A stretch of DNA of 64,000 nucleotides from positions 248,001 to 312,000 of the forward strand of contig NZ_CP066772.2 in the NCBI RefSeq assembly GCF_016466415.2. Direction: 5' to 3'. This document shows, in pieces, positions 1-9,255 of the stretch (position 1 is the first letter of the stretch; the number at the start of each line of letters is the position of its first letter). The translations under genes were made by a program, and so were the position numbers. The DNA is from Ralstonia pickettii (GTDB taxonomy: Bacteria > Pseudomonadota > Gammaproteobacteria > Burkholderiales > Burkholderiaceae). The notes beneath the pieces are model-generated. The model was not told the origin of the DNA and made no database searches. It was given only the letters and a program-made list of their open reading frames with translations.

Positions 1-1746
1 GCCTCCCGCAATCTGCACGGTCAGGCCATCCGTGGCGGAACCCGCGATCCCATACAGGCTCTGGCCCGAGCCGGTCGCGGCCGCACCGTTGATGGTGCCC
101 TGCACGTCCACACCATTGGTCGACGTCGGGCTCGAGCCGAAGAGCGACGAAGCCCCCGCGCCCGATACCGACACCGCCGACACCGAGCCAAATTGGCTAT
201 CGGTAATGCTCAGCACGCCGCTGGCATTGGCCGACACCGATGCGTTGACTTTGGCGTTTTGTAGCGTGGTCGATGCGTTGATCTGGCTTTGAATCTGCGC
301 GGCCAGGGTCGTCGCGGTGTAGCTGCCGGCCGCCAACGTCACGTTGACCGACATGCCGCTGATGCTGAACGCGAGCGTGTCGTTCACGCCCGCCGTAATG
401 GTCGTGTTTGCGGCGGCCGAACCCGTAAGCGTGCCCTGCGTGGCCAACTGCGTCACGTTGACGGCGTAGCTGCCGGCCTGTGTGGAATCCGAGAACGTCG
501 GCACGCTGACCAGCGAATCGGTGGCCGTGCCGGTACCGGCGAACAAACCGGTAACCTGGCTGGGCGACTTTGCAATGGCCGCCGACAGCTTGGTGTTGTC
601 GACCGACAGGGTGCCGTCGGAATTCATCGTCACGCCCACGCTGCCCAGCGACTGGTAGTTGCCGTTGCCGACCGCCCGGCCCAGCACATCGGTAATCTGA
701 TTGATGAGCGTCTTGGTACTCACATCGCCAGCCAGCGGGCCGTTGTTAGCCTTGTTGGCGGTGTCGATGTTGGTGAGCCCGTTCAGTTGCGTACGCAGCG
801 CGTTGTAGCCGTTCACGAAATTGGTGACGGCCGTGGTGGTGGCGGTCGGATCGTTGGCTACCGTCACGTTGGTGCTGCCCGTCTTGGACAGCGTAAACGA
901 CGTGCCATCCACCACGTTTGACAACGTGTTGGTCGGGCTTTGCACGGCAATCCCGTTGATGGTGGCCAGGGCATTCCGGCCCGTGGTCACCTCGGTCATG
1001 TTCTGCGTGCCGGCCGGATCTTGCGAGAGCAGCGATTGCAGCGTCGAGTCGCCCGACACCGAAATCTTCATCTCCGAGCTGGAACCGCCCGCAGTGGACG
1101 TCAGCACCAGACGGTACGGGTTGCCGCTGCCGTCGTTCACGATGCTGGCCGAGACACCCAGGTTGGCCGAGTTGATGGCATCGCGAATGCCCGCCAGCGT
1201 GTTGTTGGACGAGTTGATCGTGATCGAGCCCCCCGCCAGGTTGCCGTTCTGCGTGAACGTCGAACCGGTGTACTTGCCGCCGGAAAGCGAGCCGCCCGAC
1301 ACCGTGCCGAACGAGAACGAAATCGTGGTCGATGCGCCGCTGCCGATGGCGGTGGTGGTGGAAGCTTGCCCCTGCGCCGCCAGCACCTGCGATTGCGCAA
1401 GCTGCGTGACATTGACCGCGTAGGAACCTGCCGGCGCCGAGCCCGTCACCGACGCGCTCAGCATCGAGGTGTCGTAGCCGCTGGCCTTCATGGCGCTGTA
1501 GTTCGACGCGCTGGTCAGGCTCGACAGCGCGGTCTGGAAGGTCGACAGCGCACTCTTGAGCGACCCCACAGCCGACAACTGCGTCTGGTACGAGCTTTGC
1601 TGTGTCTGCAGCTGCGTCAGCGGCAGGCTTTCCACCTTCATGAGGCTGGACACCAGCGAGTTGACGTCGATGCTCGTCCCAATACCGGGAATCGAGATCG
1701 GCGGTACGTAGCTGCTGGTTGAGGAGGTGGTAGTGGTAGTCGCCAT
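1..1746 (-). CDS. fliD: Flagellar filament cap protein FliD (partial, C-terminus beyond left edge)
   Basis: FliD caps the growing filament and helps exported flagellin fold. The frame opens at the ATG at 1744-1746 and stays open for 582 codons to the window edge, so the C-terminus is missing. The N-terminus is Thr/Ser-rich, followed by the FliD_N signature SLVSSLMKVE near residue 35. The last visible residues, LYGIAGSATDGLTVQIAGG, match the conserved FliD_C region. It lies downstream of fliC on the same strand, separated from it by a terminator and its own sigma-28-like promoter. Confidence 0.93.
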   Translation of the reverse strand, partial: MATTTTTSSTSSYVPPISIPGIGTSIDVNSLVSSLMKVESLPLTQLQTQQSSYQTQLSAVGSLKSALSTFQTALSSLTSASNYSAMKASGYDTSMLSASVTGSAPAGSYAVNVTQLAQSQVLAAQGQASTTTAIGSGASTTISFSFGTVSGGSLSGGKYTGSTFTQNGNLAGGSITINSSNNTLAGIRDAINSANLGVSASIVNDGSGNPYRLVLTSTAGGSSSEMKISVSGDSTLQSLLSQDPAGTQNMTEVTTGRNALATINGIAVQSPTNTLSNVVDGTSFTLSKTGSTNVTVANDPTATTTAVTNFVNGYNALRTQLNGLTNIDTANKANNGPLAGDVSTKTLINQITDVLGRAVGNGNYQSLGSVGVTMNSDGTLSVDNTKLSAAIAKSPSQVTGLFAGTGTATDSLVSVPTFSDSTQAGSYAVNVTQLATQGTLTGSAAANTTITAGVNDTLAFSISGMSVNVTLAAGSYTATTLAAQIQSQINASTTLQNAKVNASVSANASGVLSITDSQFGSVSAVSVSGAGASSLFGSSPTSTNGVDVQGTINGAAATGSGQSLYGIAGSATDGLTVQIAGG

Positions 1747-1789
1747 GATCGGGTCCGATAAGCATCTGCGCCGGCGGAAGTCTCTCTAC

Positions 1790-1816
1790 ATAACGGCACG
1801 GTCCGCAGCTTCTTTA
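1790..1816 (-). promoter_or_regulatory. Sigma-28-like promoter upstream of fliD
   Basis: Read on the minus strand the element is TAAAGAAG-N11-GCCGTTAT, compared with the FliA consensus TAAAGTTT-N11-GCCGATAA. It lies 44 bases upstream of the fliD ATG and downstream of the fliC terminator, so fliD can be made independently of fliC read-through. This is a consensus match only. Confidence 0.6.
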
Positions 1817-1862
1817 GGGCAGGTTATGCAGGCGCCACCCATGCAGAAGAGGGGTATCCGAC

Positions 1863-1902
1863 AAAAGGAAAAAGGCCGACGCCCCCGAGGAGCGCCGGCC
1901 CT
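1863..1902 (-). terminator. Rho-independent terminator of fliC
   Basis: On the minus strand a GC-rich stem (GGCCGGCGC pairing with GGCGTCGGCC at 1874-1900) is followed by an interrupted T-run, TTTTTCCTTTT. It lies about 45 bases past the fliC stop. Confidence 0.8.
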
Positions 1903-1944
1903 TGGCCCAGCCGCAAGACGGCTGGGTGGCATCCAGCTTACTGA

Positions 1945-2766
1945 TTAGCCCTTCAGCAGGCTCAGGATGCTGTTCGGTGCCGAGTTGGCTTGCGCCAGCA
2001 TCGCCGTACCCGCTTGCTGCAGGATGTTCTGACGGGTCATGTTCGAGGTTTCCGACGCATAGTCCGTATCGATCAAGGACGACTTGGCAGCCGACAGCGC
2101 GGTGTTGTTCGACGTCAGCGTGTTGATCGTCGAGTTCAGACCACTTTGCTGAGCACCCAGGTTGGCGCGAGCCGCCTTCAGGTTGGTCAGATCGGTGTCG
2201 ATGGCCGCCTGTGCGGCGGTCGCGTTGGCAGTCGAGGTCACGCTCGTGCCGCTCAGCGTACCGAAGGTCGACAGGTTGGCGTTGGAGACCGAGGTCACAT
2301 CGGTCGCCGCATTCTGGCCGTATTGGAACGTCGTGGACGTGACCGAACCGTCGAACAGCTTGTTGCCGTTGTAGTTCGCGTTGGTCTCGATGTTCTTGTT
2401 GGCGGTGGCCAGCTTCTGGTATTCCTTGTCCAGGTTGGCCTGGTCGGTGGTCGACAGACCGCCGTTGTTGGCTTCCACAGCCAGTTGGCGCATACGTTGC
2501 AGGTTGTTTTCAACCTGGCCCAGGTACGAGTCGGCCGTTTGCAGATACGACATCGCCTGGTTGGAGTTCTGGATACCTTGCGTTTGCGAGTTCAGCGTGG
2601 TGGTCAGGCTGGAGGCCACAGCATAAGCGGCGGCATCGTCCTGGGCGCTGTTCACGCGTAGGCCGGTCGACAGACGTTGCAGCGACGTGTGCAGAGCGGA
2701 CTGCGATTGCGACAGTGCTTGCTGCGTTTGCAGGGACGAGATGTTGGTATTGAGGCTGAGGGACAT
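1945..2766 (-). CDS. fliC: Flagellin FliC
   Basis: Filament subunit, 273 aa, exported through the flagellar type III apparatus. The N-terminal D0/D1 half starts MSLSLNTNISSLQTQQAL and the C-terminal half ends MLAQANSAPNSILSLLKG; both are typical flagellin ends forming the packed helical core. The variable centre (about residues 135-190) is very short, so the filament surface domain is minimal. This length is the same as the R. solanacearum flagellin. The gene is monocistronic, with a strong sigma-28 promoter and a terminator of its own. The start is supported by the invariant N-terminus. Confidence 0.98.
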   Translation of the reverse strand: MSLSLNTNISSLQTQQALSQSQSALHTSLQRLSTGLRVNSAQDDAAAYAVASSLTTTLNSQTQGIQNSNQAMSYLQTADSYLGQVENNLQRMRQLAVEANNGGLSTTDQANLDKEYQKLATANKNIETNANYNGNKLFDGSVTSTTFQYGQNAATDVTSVSNANLSTFGTLSGTSVTSTANATAAQAAIDTDLTNLKAARANLGAQQSGLNSTINTLTSNNTALSAAKSSLIDTDYASETSNMTRQNILQQAGTAMLAQANSAPNSILSLLKG

Positions 2767-2875
2767 GACGGCTCCTAAGTTTCCCGATGGTTTGTTGCCC
2801 GTGTTTGCTAATTCCGGCTAGGCCGGGCAACGTGACCTGCAACTTGAAGGGGATCAGGTCTGCGTTGTACTCAGG

Positions 2876-2902
2876 TTATCGGTGGCCGCTGAGGAAAGTT
2901 TA
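2876..2902 (-). promoter_or_regulatory. Sigma-28 promoter of fliC
   Basis: On the minus strand the element is TAAACTTT-N11-ACCGATAA, 14 of 16 positions matching the FliA consensus with exact spacing. It predicts an untranslated leader of roughly 100 bases before fliC. This is one of the two best sigma-28 matches in the window, the other being flgM. Confidence 0.88.
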
Positions 2903-3052
2903 GGGTCGCCTTGACAAATTTGTGCGTCGGCGGCGGTTTGGGCTTGCGGCCGCCTGACTTGCGACACCCCTCCAAAAGAGGCGGTGCGCCTGCTTCTTGG
3001 CCGGCAGGCCCTCGGCTATACTCGATCGATCAGTTCATAGGCGCCTGCATCT

Positions 3053-3064
3053 CTCTATATAGAG
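3053..3064. promoter_or_regulatory. 12-bp perfect palindrome in the fliC/LuxR intergenic region
   Basis: CTCTATATAGAG, a perfect AT-centred dyad 108 bases upstream of the LuxR-type regulator, in the 400-base stretch (2767-3172) between divergent fliC and this regulator. It could be an operator; no family is assigned. Apart from the fliC promoter, nothing else was recognised in the stretch. Confidence 0.35.
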
Positions 3065-3172
3065 CGCCACACACGGCACAGATGGGGAGTTGCAAGCCCG
3101 CCGGACGGCCCAAGGCCTGCCGGCGGAAATAAGAGCTCGAAGCGAGCCCGCGTTTGACCCGCAACACCCACC

Positions 3173-3808
3173 ATGCTCAATGTCCTGATCGTCGAACCGC
3201 ACGATATCGCCCGTGTCGGCCTGCGCCAGATCCTCAAGGATTCGCGCCTGGCCCGCCAGATCGAGGCCGTGCCGGACCTGCGCGATGCCAACAACGACCT
3301 CCTCGCCCAGCGCGAGTGGGACGTCATGCTCTTCTCGGTGGAATCGGCTACCGGAGACGAATTCCAGACCATCAAGACCGTGCGCCAGCAGCATGCCCGC
3401 CTGGCGGTGCTGGCACTGGGCCGGCACCCTGAGGCGCTGCTGGCCGTGCGGGCCCTCAAGGCGGGCGCCGCCGGCTATCTGCCGATGGACGCGAGCCAGC
3501 CGCAGCTGCTGGCAGCCGTGAACGCCATCTCCAAGGGCAAGAAATACCTGCCTTCGGACCTTGTGGAAGTCCTGGCCGACAACCTGAATGTCGACTGGGA
3601 CAAGCCCCGGCACGACATCCTCTCTGACCGCGAATTCCAGACGCTGCGCATGCTCGGCTCCGGCCGCACGCTGGGCGAGATTGCCGAGGCACTGCAGATC
3701 AGTGTCAAGACAGTGAGCGTGTATCGGGGGCGCGTGCTCTCGAAGATGAAGCTGCGCAACAACGCCGAGCTGACCATGTACGTGGTCAGCAACAGCTTGC
3801 AGATCTGA
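3173..3808 (+). CDS. LuxR/NarL-type regulator with degenerate receiver domain
   Basis: 211 aa. Residues 1-120 have the fold pattern of a response-regulator receiver, but the acidic pair is replaced by EP (VLIVEPHDI) and the phospho-acceptor position reads DVMLFSVES, with Ser where Asp is expected. Residues 140-205 are a LuxR_C helix-turn-helix (LSDREFQTLRMLGSGRTLGE, then ISVKTVSVYRGRVLSKM). It probably binds DNA without phosphorelay control. It stands alone between fliC and a GGDEF-EAL gene, whose 3' end it meets with only five bases between. A second regulator of the same build lies at 25610-26332. The target is unknown; flagellar control is an inference from position. Confidence 0.85.
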   Translation: MLNVLIVEPHDIARVGLRQILKDSRLARQIEAVPDLRDANNDLLAQREWDVMLFSVESATGDEFQTIKTVRQQHARLAVLALGRHPEALLAVRALKAGAAGYLPMDASQPQLLAAVNAISKGKKYLPSDLVEVLADNLNVDWDKPRHDILSDREFQTLRMLGSGRTLGEIAEALQISVKTVSVYRGRVLSKMKLRNNAELTMYVVSNSLQI

Positions 3809-3813
3809 GCGCG

Positions 3814-5688
3814 CTATGAGAACCGCGGGACACGCTCGCCGTAACGGCGGGCGTTCTCGCGCACGAGGTCCTGCACCGCTGCCGGCTCCAGCGGCCGCGT
3901 CAGCAGATAGCCCTGAAACTCGTCGCAGCCGACTTCGCGCAAAAATTCAAGCTGGCCGAGGGTTTCCACGCCTTCGGCCACGGTCTTCATTCCCATGGCT
4001 TGCGCCATCATGATGATGGCCCGCGTGATGGCCGCGCGCTCGACCACGTGCGGCAGGTCTTGCACGAACGACCGGTCGATCTTCAGCGTATCGATCGGGA
4101 AGCGGTGCAGATACGACAGCGATGAATATCCGGTACCGAAATCGTCCAGCGCCAGCGATACGCCCATCGCGCGCAGCTCGGTCAGCAGCGCATGCAATGA
4201 CGGATCGTCGCGAATCAGAATGCCTTCGGTCATCTCCAGTTCCACCGCGTTGCCCGGCAAGCCGCTGGTCAATAGCGCGCCGCGCACCATCCCGCTCAGC
4301 TGCCCGGAACTAAATGCCTGCCCCGACAGGTTGATCGACATGCGCAAGTCCGGCAGCCCGATGCGGCGCCAGCGTGCAAGCTGGTCGCAGGCGGCGCGCA
4401 GGATCCAGCGATCGATCTCGACGATCAGGCCGGTTTCTTCGGCGTCCTGAATGAACTGGCCGGGCATCATGTGGCCGAAATCGGCCGAGTTCCAGCGGAT
4501 GAGCGCTTCCACGCTGACGATACGGCCGCTGCGCACATCCACGCGCGGCTGGTAGTCGGCATAGAACTCGTTGCGGTCGCTCGCGCGGCGCAGGCCCGAT
4601 TCAATGCGGAAGCGGCGCGAGACGCGGTCGTCAAGGTCGCTGGTGAAGGTCTGGAAGTTGTTGCGCCCGCGCTCTTTGGCCAGGTACATGGCGGCGTCGG
4701 CCTTGCGCAGCAGCGTGTTCGGATCGTCGCCGTCGTGCGGTGCCACGGCAATGCCGATCGACACGCCCAGATACAGCTCCTGCCCTTCGATATGGAACGG
4801 CGCGCTGATGGCCGAGAGGATGCGCTCGGCCACGCGCCGCGTGCCCAGGCCATCGAGCGCTTCGAGCATGACGACAAATTCATCGCCGCCCAGGCGCGCA
4901 ACGGTGTCGGCTTCACGCGCGCAGGCCTGCAGGCGGGCTGCCACTTCACGCAGCAGCATGTCGCCAAACTGGTGGCCCAGCGTGTCGTTGACGTTCTTGA
5001 AACGATCCAGGTCGAGAAACATGACCGAGACGCGCGACTGGTTGCGGCGCGCAAGCGCCAGCGCGTGCTCCAGCCGGTCTTCCAGCGCGGAGCGGTTCAG
5101 CAGGCCCGTGAGCGTATCGTGCGTAGCGAGATGCCGGATGCGCTGCTGCGCTTCGCGGATCTGCGTGATGTCGACCAGCGACACCAGCACCGAATAGGGC
5201 GTGGCGCTGGCTTCCGAGGCGCGCGCCGAGGCCGTCATCGAATGGCTGCCATCGGCAAACAGTGGCGTCCAGTTGCTGGAAACCCACACCGTGCGGCCAT
5301 CCACACAGTGCATTCCGAAAATCTGGTTCAACTGCGGCTGGCCCTCGGCGATCACGTCCTGATCGGGCCAGTCCGCCTCGTGGATGGAGGCGTCGAATTC
5401 GTCCACGGCAGAGGTGACCACCGTGGGCAGCAGGCGCCCCACTAGCGCATCCACCGGCAAACCCAGCAGCCGTGCGGCGCTCGGGTTGGCATAGGTGACG
5501 CGGCGATCCGCCCCGCACACGAGGATGCCCTCCGTCAGCGCATTGACCATCGACAGCAGGTCCAGCTTCGGGCAGAAGCTCGGCAGTGCGCCGCGTGCAG
5601 GACAGTCGGCCGACAAGCCATCGGCATCGACGAGCGCAAAGTCAACACGGGAGGGAAAGGGCAAGGAATTCAAGGCGGCTTCCGACAA
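3814..5688 (-). CDS. PAS-GGDEF-EAL cyclic-di-GMP signalling protein
   Basis: 624 aa, apparently cytoplasmic with no membrane segment seen. A PAS domain (about residues 45-175) is followed by GGDEF (about 190-350) and EAL (about 365-610). The cyclase motif is intact (ARLGGDEF) with an RxxD inhibitory site (READ) five residues before it. The phosphodiesterase residues are also present: EALIRW, NLSG, EMTE, DDFGTGYSS, KIDRSF, AEGVET. It may therefore make and degrade c-di-GMP, which governs the motile/sessile switch and fits its place among flagellar genes. It is convergent with the LuxR-type gene, five bases apart. Confidence 0.92.
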   Translation of the reverse strand: MSEAALNSLPFPSRVDFALVDADGLSADCPARGALPSFCPKLDLLSMVNALTEGILVCGADRRVTYANPSAARLLGLPVDALVGRLLPTVVTSAVDEFDASIHEADWPDQDVIAEGQPQLNQIFGMHCVDGRTVWVSSNWTPLFADGSHSMTASARASEASATPYSVLVSLVDITQIREAQQRIRHLATHDTLTGLLNRSALEDRLEHALALARRNQSRVSVMFLDLDRFKNVNDTLGHQFGDMLLREVAARLQACAREADTVARLGGDEFVVMLEALDGLGTRRVAERILSAISAPFHIEGQELYLGVSIGIAVAPHDGDDPNTLLRKADAAMYLAKERGRNNFQTFTSDLDDRVSRRFRIESGLRRASDRNEFYADYQPRVDVRSGRIVSVEALIRWNSADFGHMMPGQFIQDAEETGLIVEIDRWILRAACDQLARWRRIGLPDLRMSINLSGQAFSSGQLSGMVRGALLTSGLPGNAVELEMTEGILIRDDPSLHALLTELRAMGVSLALDDFGTGYSSLSYLHRFPIDTLKIDRSFVQDLPHVVERAAITRAIIMMAQAMGMKTVAEGVETLGQLEFLREVGCDEFQGYLLTRPLEPAAVQDLVRENARRYGERVPRFS

Positions 5689-5736
5689 GGCAACGCAGAT
5701 ATGCAGGGCCGGAACGTGCCGGCGCCTTCCCTCATT

Positions 5737-5763
5737 ACAACGGCAAGCGCGGGTAAATCTTTC
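5737..5763 (-). promoter_or_regulatory. Weak sigma-28-like element before the PAS-GGDEF-EAL gene
   Basis: On the minus strand the element is GAAAGATT-N11-GCCGTTGT, about 11 of 16 positions matching the FliA consensus with exact spacing, 49 bases upstream of the start codon. If real it would place this c-di-GMP protein in the late flagellar class. The remaining part of 5689-6061 must also carry the fliL promoter, which was not identified. Confidence 0.3.
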
Positions 5764-6061
5764 GGGCCAACGTCACTTTTTGGCGTGACCGCGCGCCGGC
5801 AGGGATGGGAGTGCACTGGGGGAAGCCTCATCACCCTAAAAAGTGCCTCATAATTTACTTATGACACGACCGACGGGCTACCCCGTCCACCGCAAACGCC
5901 CGAGATAAGCGGGATTGACCGCGTTTCTTGCTGGAATGAGCTGGACAGAGGTGGGGAAGAATGCCATCCGAGAACCCGACTCTGTGCGTTGCGTTGTTTC
6001 ACGGTGACTTGCGCGACGTGAGCCGGGAAAGCCCACCCCCCTTCGTCCCCGAGTGATCCCC

Positions 6062-6559
6062 ATGGCTGAAGCTGCTGCTGCCACTACCGCCCCCGCCCCC
6101 GCAAAGGGCGGCTCCACCAAGCTGCTGCTGATCATCCTGATCGTGCTCCTGCTCTTCGGCATGGGCGGCGGCGCCGCCTGGTTCTTCCTCGGAGGCGGCA
6201 ATCACGCCGCGTCCGGCCCCGCCGCTCCGTCCAAGCCCAAAGAGCCGGTGTTCGTGCCGATGGAAACCTTGACCGTCAATCTGCAGCCCGAAGAGGGCAA
6301 CGACCGTTACCTGCAGATCGGCATCACGTTCAAGAGTTTCGACAAACATGCCGAGGAGCAGATCAAGACCTACACGCCCGAACTGCGCAGCAAGGTCCTG
6401 ATGCTGCTGGCCAGCAAGACGCCCACCGAGCTGTATCCGGCAGATGGCAAGGTCAAGCTGGCCAAGGAAATCGTTGAACTGTGCGAACACGTCTTCAAGG
6501 CTGTCGGCAAGGAATCGCCGGTGGCGGACGTCTTGTTCACCAACTTTGTGATCCAGTGA
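6062..6559 (+). CDS. fliL: Flagellar basal body-associated protein FliL
   Basis: 165 aa inner-membrane protein associated with the stator and MS ring. It has a short Ala/Pro-rich cytoplasmic N-terminus, one strong membrane segment at about residues 20-42 (LLLIILIVLLLFGMGGG) and a periplasmic FliL domain beginning near VFVPMETLTVNL. An in-frame GTG lies nine bases upstream; the ATG at 6062 is preferred although neither has a clear ribosome-binding site. It is the first gene of fliLMNOPQR, one base before fliM. Confidence 0.94.
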   Translation: MAEAAAATTAPAPAKGGSTKLLLIILIVLLLFGMGGGAAWFFLGGGNHAASGPAAPSKPKEPVFVPMETLTVNLQPEEGNDRYLQIGITFKSFDKHAEEQIKTYTPELRSKVLMLLASKTPTELYPADGKVKLAKEIVELCEHVFKAVGKESPVADVLFTNFVIQ

Positions 6560-6560
6560 C

Positions 6561-7571
6561 ATGCTCAAGGAAGAGTTTCTTTCCCAGGAGGAAATCGACG
6601 CGCTCCTGAAGGGCGTGTCCGATGACGCGGACGACGACCCCGTCGAAGCCGCCGACCCCTCGGGCATACGCTCGTACAACCTGGGCTCGCAGGAGCGCAT
6701 CGTCCGCGGGCGCATGCCCACGCTCGAAATCATCAACGAGCGGTTCGCGCGCAACTGGCGCATCGGGCTGTTCAACTTCATGCGGCGCAACGCGGAGATC
6801 TCCGTCGGGCCGGTGAAGGTGCAGAAGTACAGCGAGTTCATCCGCAACCTGGTGGTGCCGACTTCGCTCAACCTCGTGCACGTCAAGCCGCTGCGCGGCA
6901 CGGCGCTGTTCGTGTTCGACCCCAACCTCATCTTCCTGGTGGTCGACAACCTGTTCGGTGGCGATGGCCGCTTCCACATGCGCGTGGAAGGCCGCGACTT
7001 TACCGACGTCGAGCAGCGCATCATCCAGCGCATGCTGCATCTCGTGTTCGAGCATTACGCCAAGGCGTGGCAGCCGGTCTACCCGATCGATTTTGAATTC
7101 CTGCGCATGGAAATGCACACCGAGTTCGCCAACGTGGCTACGCCCAATGAAGTGGTGATCACCACCAGCTTCAGCATCGAACTGGGCAGCAACGGCGGCG
7201 ACGTGCACATCTGCATGCCCTACACCATGATCGAGCCGATCCGCGACCGGCTCACTTCCGCCATCCAGGGCGAAGCGCTGGAAGTGGACAAACGCTGGCT
7301 GCGGCTGCTGTCGCAACAGGTGCAGACCGCCGAGGTCGAACTGATTGCCGACCTCGCCACGGCCAAGGTGCAGGTGTCCGACATCCTGAACATGAAGGTG
7401 GGCGACGTCATTCCGCTGGAGCTGGATGACTGCGTGACCGCCAAGGTAGACGGCGTGCCCGTCATGGAATGCAACTACGGCACGTTCAACGGCCAATACG
7501 CGCTGCGGGTCAACCGCATGCTGAATATGAGCGGCAGCGAGTCTGCCACGGAGTCTGACGATGACAACTGA
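6561..7571 (+). CDS. fliM: Flagellar motor switch protein FliM
   Basis: 336 aa C-ring protein that binds CheY-P and sets rotation direction. The N-terminal EEFLSQEEIDALLKGV is the CheY-binding motif. The middle CheC-like domain (about 45-235) carries the GGDGR signature, and the C-terminal SpoA domain (about 245-320) pairs with FliN. The usual length is 330-345. Its last codons overlap the start of fliN by 11 bases, consistent with coupled translation. Confidence 0.97.
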   Translation: MLKEEFLSQEEIDALLKGVSDDADDDPVEAADPSGIRSYNLGSQERIVRGRMPTLEIINERFARNWRIGLFNFMRRNAEISVGPVKVQKYSEFIRNLVVPTSLNLVHVKPLRGTALFVFDPNLIFLVVDNLFGGDGRFHMRVEGRDFTDVEQRIIQRMLHLVFEHYAKAWQPVYPIDFEFLRMEMHTEFANVATPNEVVITTSFSIELGSNGGDVHICMPYTMIEPIRDRLTSAIQGEALEVDKRWLRLLSQQVQTAEVELIADLATAKVQVSDILNMKVGDVIPLELDDCVTAKVDGVPVMECNYGTFNGQYALRVNRMLNMSGSESATESDDDN

Positions 7572-8016
7572 ACCGACCATGAACCCCGAAGCCAACGCCG
7601 ACGACATCGATGTCGAGATGACGATGGAAGAGGCCATGGCCTTGGAAGCCGCGCAGCGTGCCGCGGCCAACCCGCCGGCTGCCGCGCCCGCTGCCGCCGA
7701 ATCCAGCCCGGTGTTCAAGCCCCTGACGGCCGACGGCCTGGGCGGCGCCCAGCGCAACGACATCGACATGATCCTGGACATCCCCGTGCAGTTGACGGTG
7801 GAGCTGGGCCGCACCAAGGTGCCCATCAAGAACCTGCTCCAGCTTGCACAAGGTTCGGTGGTGGAACTCGACGCACTGGCCGGTGAGCCGATGGATGTCC
7901 TTGTCAACGGCTACCTGATCGCCCAAGGTGAAGTGGTGGTGGTCAACGAAAAATTCGGCATCCGCCTGACCGACATCATCACGCCGTCGGAACGCATCCG
8001 TAAATTGAACCGTTAA
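7561..8016 (+). CDS. fliN: Flagellar motor switch protein FliN
   Basis: 151 aa. After an acidic, Ala-rich linker (residues 1-65) comes the SpoA/SURF domain with DIPVQLTVELGRTKVPIKNL and the conserved end IRLTDIITPSERI. It forms the bottom of the C-ring and docks the export ATPase complex. It starts inside the fliM 3' end; an alternative in-frame ATG lies six codons downstream. Confidence 0.97.
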   Translation: MTTEPTMNPEANADDIDVEMTMEEAMALEAAQRAAANPPAAAPAAAESSPVFKPLTADGLGGAQRNDIDMILDIPVQLTVELGRTKVPIKNLLQLAQGSVVELDALAGEPMDVLVNGYLIAQGEVVVVNEKFGIRLTDIITPSERIRKLNR

Positions 8017-8088
8017 TCCACACCAGTAAGTGCGCCATCGAGCGGCACCCTGACAGCAACCAGTGCTCCCCCCGGGCAAGGTGTTGAA

Positions 8089-8490
8089 ATGAACCATGCA
8101 GTGGATTGGGCCCGCACCCTAGGCGGGCTGTTTGTAGTATTGGCGATGATCGTGGCGGCCGGCTGGCTGCTGCGCCGCCTGCAGCAGCGCGCGGGCATGG
8201 GCCCCGCGGGTTTGGGCCGGCGCCGCAGCCAGGTGATCACCGTGGTCGCCCAGCAGATGCTGGGCGCGCGCGAGAAGGTCGTCGTCGTTGATGTGGAAGG
8301 CACATGGCTCGTGCTGGGCGTCACGCAGCAGCACGTGCAAACGCTCCACACGCTGCCGCGCCCCGCAGAAGCCGCTTCCACGCCGGACGACCCATCCGGC
8401 GACGGCACGTCAGGCTCCGGCAAGCCACCCCGCTTTGCCGATGCACTGTCCATCCAGCTCAAGCGTCACCTGACGGGAAAGTCGGAATGA
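8089..8490 (+). CDS. fliO: Flagellar biosynthetic protein FliO
   Basis: 133 aa inner-membrane chaperone for assembly of the FliP export gate. A single membrane helix (about residues 10-28, [21 protein letters not shown]) is followed by a cytoplasmic domain with [24 protein letters not shown], the typical FliO core, and a variable Pro/Gly-rich tail. Its stop overlaps the fliP start in ATGA. Confidence 0.92.
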   Translation: MNHAVDWARTLGGLFVVLAMIVAAGWLLRRLQQRAGMGPAGLGRRRSQVITVVAQQMLGAREKVVVVDVEGTWLVLGVTQQHVQTLHTLPRPAEAASTPDDPSGDGTSGSGKPPRFADALSIQLKRHLTGKSE

Positions 8491-9236
8491 ACGTGCGTAC
8501 CTTCCTCCGTTGCCTGATTGCGTTGGCGCTGCTGGGCGCTGCGCCCGCCGTGTTCGCACAAGCGCAACCCGGTCTGCCGCTGCTCACAGGCACCGCCGGC
8601 GGCCAGAGCTATTCGCTGCCCGTGCAGACGCTGGTCTTCCTGACGTCGCTCGGGTTTCTGCCGGCCATCATCCTGATGATGAGCAGCTTCACGCGCATCA
8701 TCATCGTGCTGTCGCTGCTGCGCCATGCGCTCGGCACGCAAACCTCGCCGCCCAACCAGGTGCTGATCGGGCTGGCGCTGTTCCTCACGTTTTTCGTCAT
8801 GTCGCCGGTGCTCGACAAGGTGTACACCGACGCCTATGTGCCGTTGCGTGACAGCAAGATCACCGTCGAGCAGGCCATGGACACGGCCGCCACGCCGCTG
8901 CGCCAGTTCATGCTCAAGCAGACGCGCGAGCCCGACCTCGCCCTGTTCGTCAAGATGGGCAACATGCCGGCCATCGCCTCGCCCGAGCAAACGCCCATGC
9001 GTGCGCTCATCCCGGCCTTTGTCACGAGCGAGCTGAAAAGCGCGTTCCAGATCGGGTTTGCCATCTTCATCCCGTTCCTGGTGATCGACATCGTGGTGGC
9101 GGCCGTGCTGATGTCGATGGGGATGATGATGGTCACGCCGTCGATCTTCTCGCTGCCATTCAAGATCATGCTGTTCGTGCTGGTGGATGGCTGGCACCTG
9201 CTGCTGGGCTCGCTGGCCCAGAGCTTTGTGCAATGA
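8487..9236 (+). CDS. fliP: Flagellar export gate protein FliP
   Basis: 249 aa type III export pore subunit. It has a cleavable signal peptide ([20 protein letters not shown], cleavage after VFAQA) and the family signatures [20 protein letters not shown] and a final helix region ending [10 protein letters not shown]. The start is fixed by the four-base ATGA overlap with fliO; an open frame continues upstream but without homology. Confidence 0.96.
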   Translation: MNVRTFLRCLIALALLGAAPAVFAQAQPGLPLLTGTAGGQSYSLPVQTLVFLTSLGFLPAIILMMSSFTRIIIVLSLLRHALGTQTSPPNQVLIGLALFLTFFVMSPVLDKVYTDAYVPLRDSKITVEQAMDTAATPLRQFMLKQTREPDLALFVKMGNMPAIASPEQTPMRALIPAFVTSELKSAFQIGFAIFIPFLVIDIVVAAVLMSMGMMMVTPSIFSLPFKIMLFVLVDGWHLLLGSLAQSFVQ

Positions 9237-9255
9237 GCGTCGATAGGAAACCGAC

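Noticed and set aside
746-1765. 339-codon open frame on the minus strand over fliD
   Set aside because: It is out of frame with FliD, whose N- and C-terminal signatures are in another frame open to the window edge; the translation is low-complexity His/Gln/Arg.
5769-5788. GTCAC-N8-GTGAC dyad between the GGDEF-EAL gene and fliL
   Set aside because: Five-base arms are too short to be meaningful alone.
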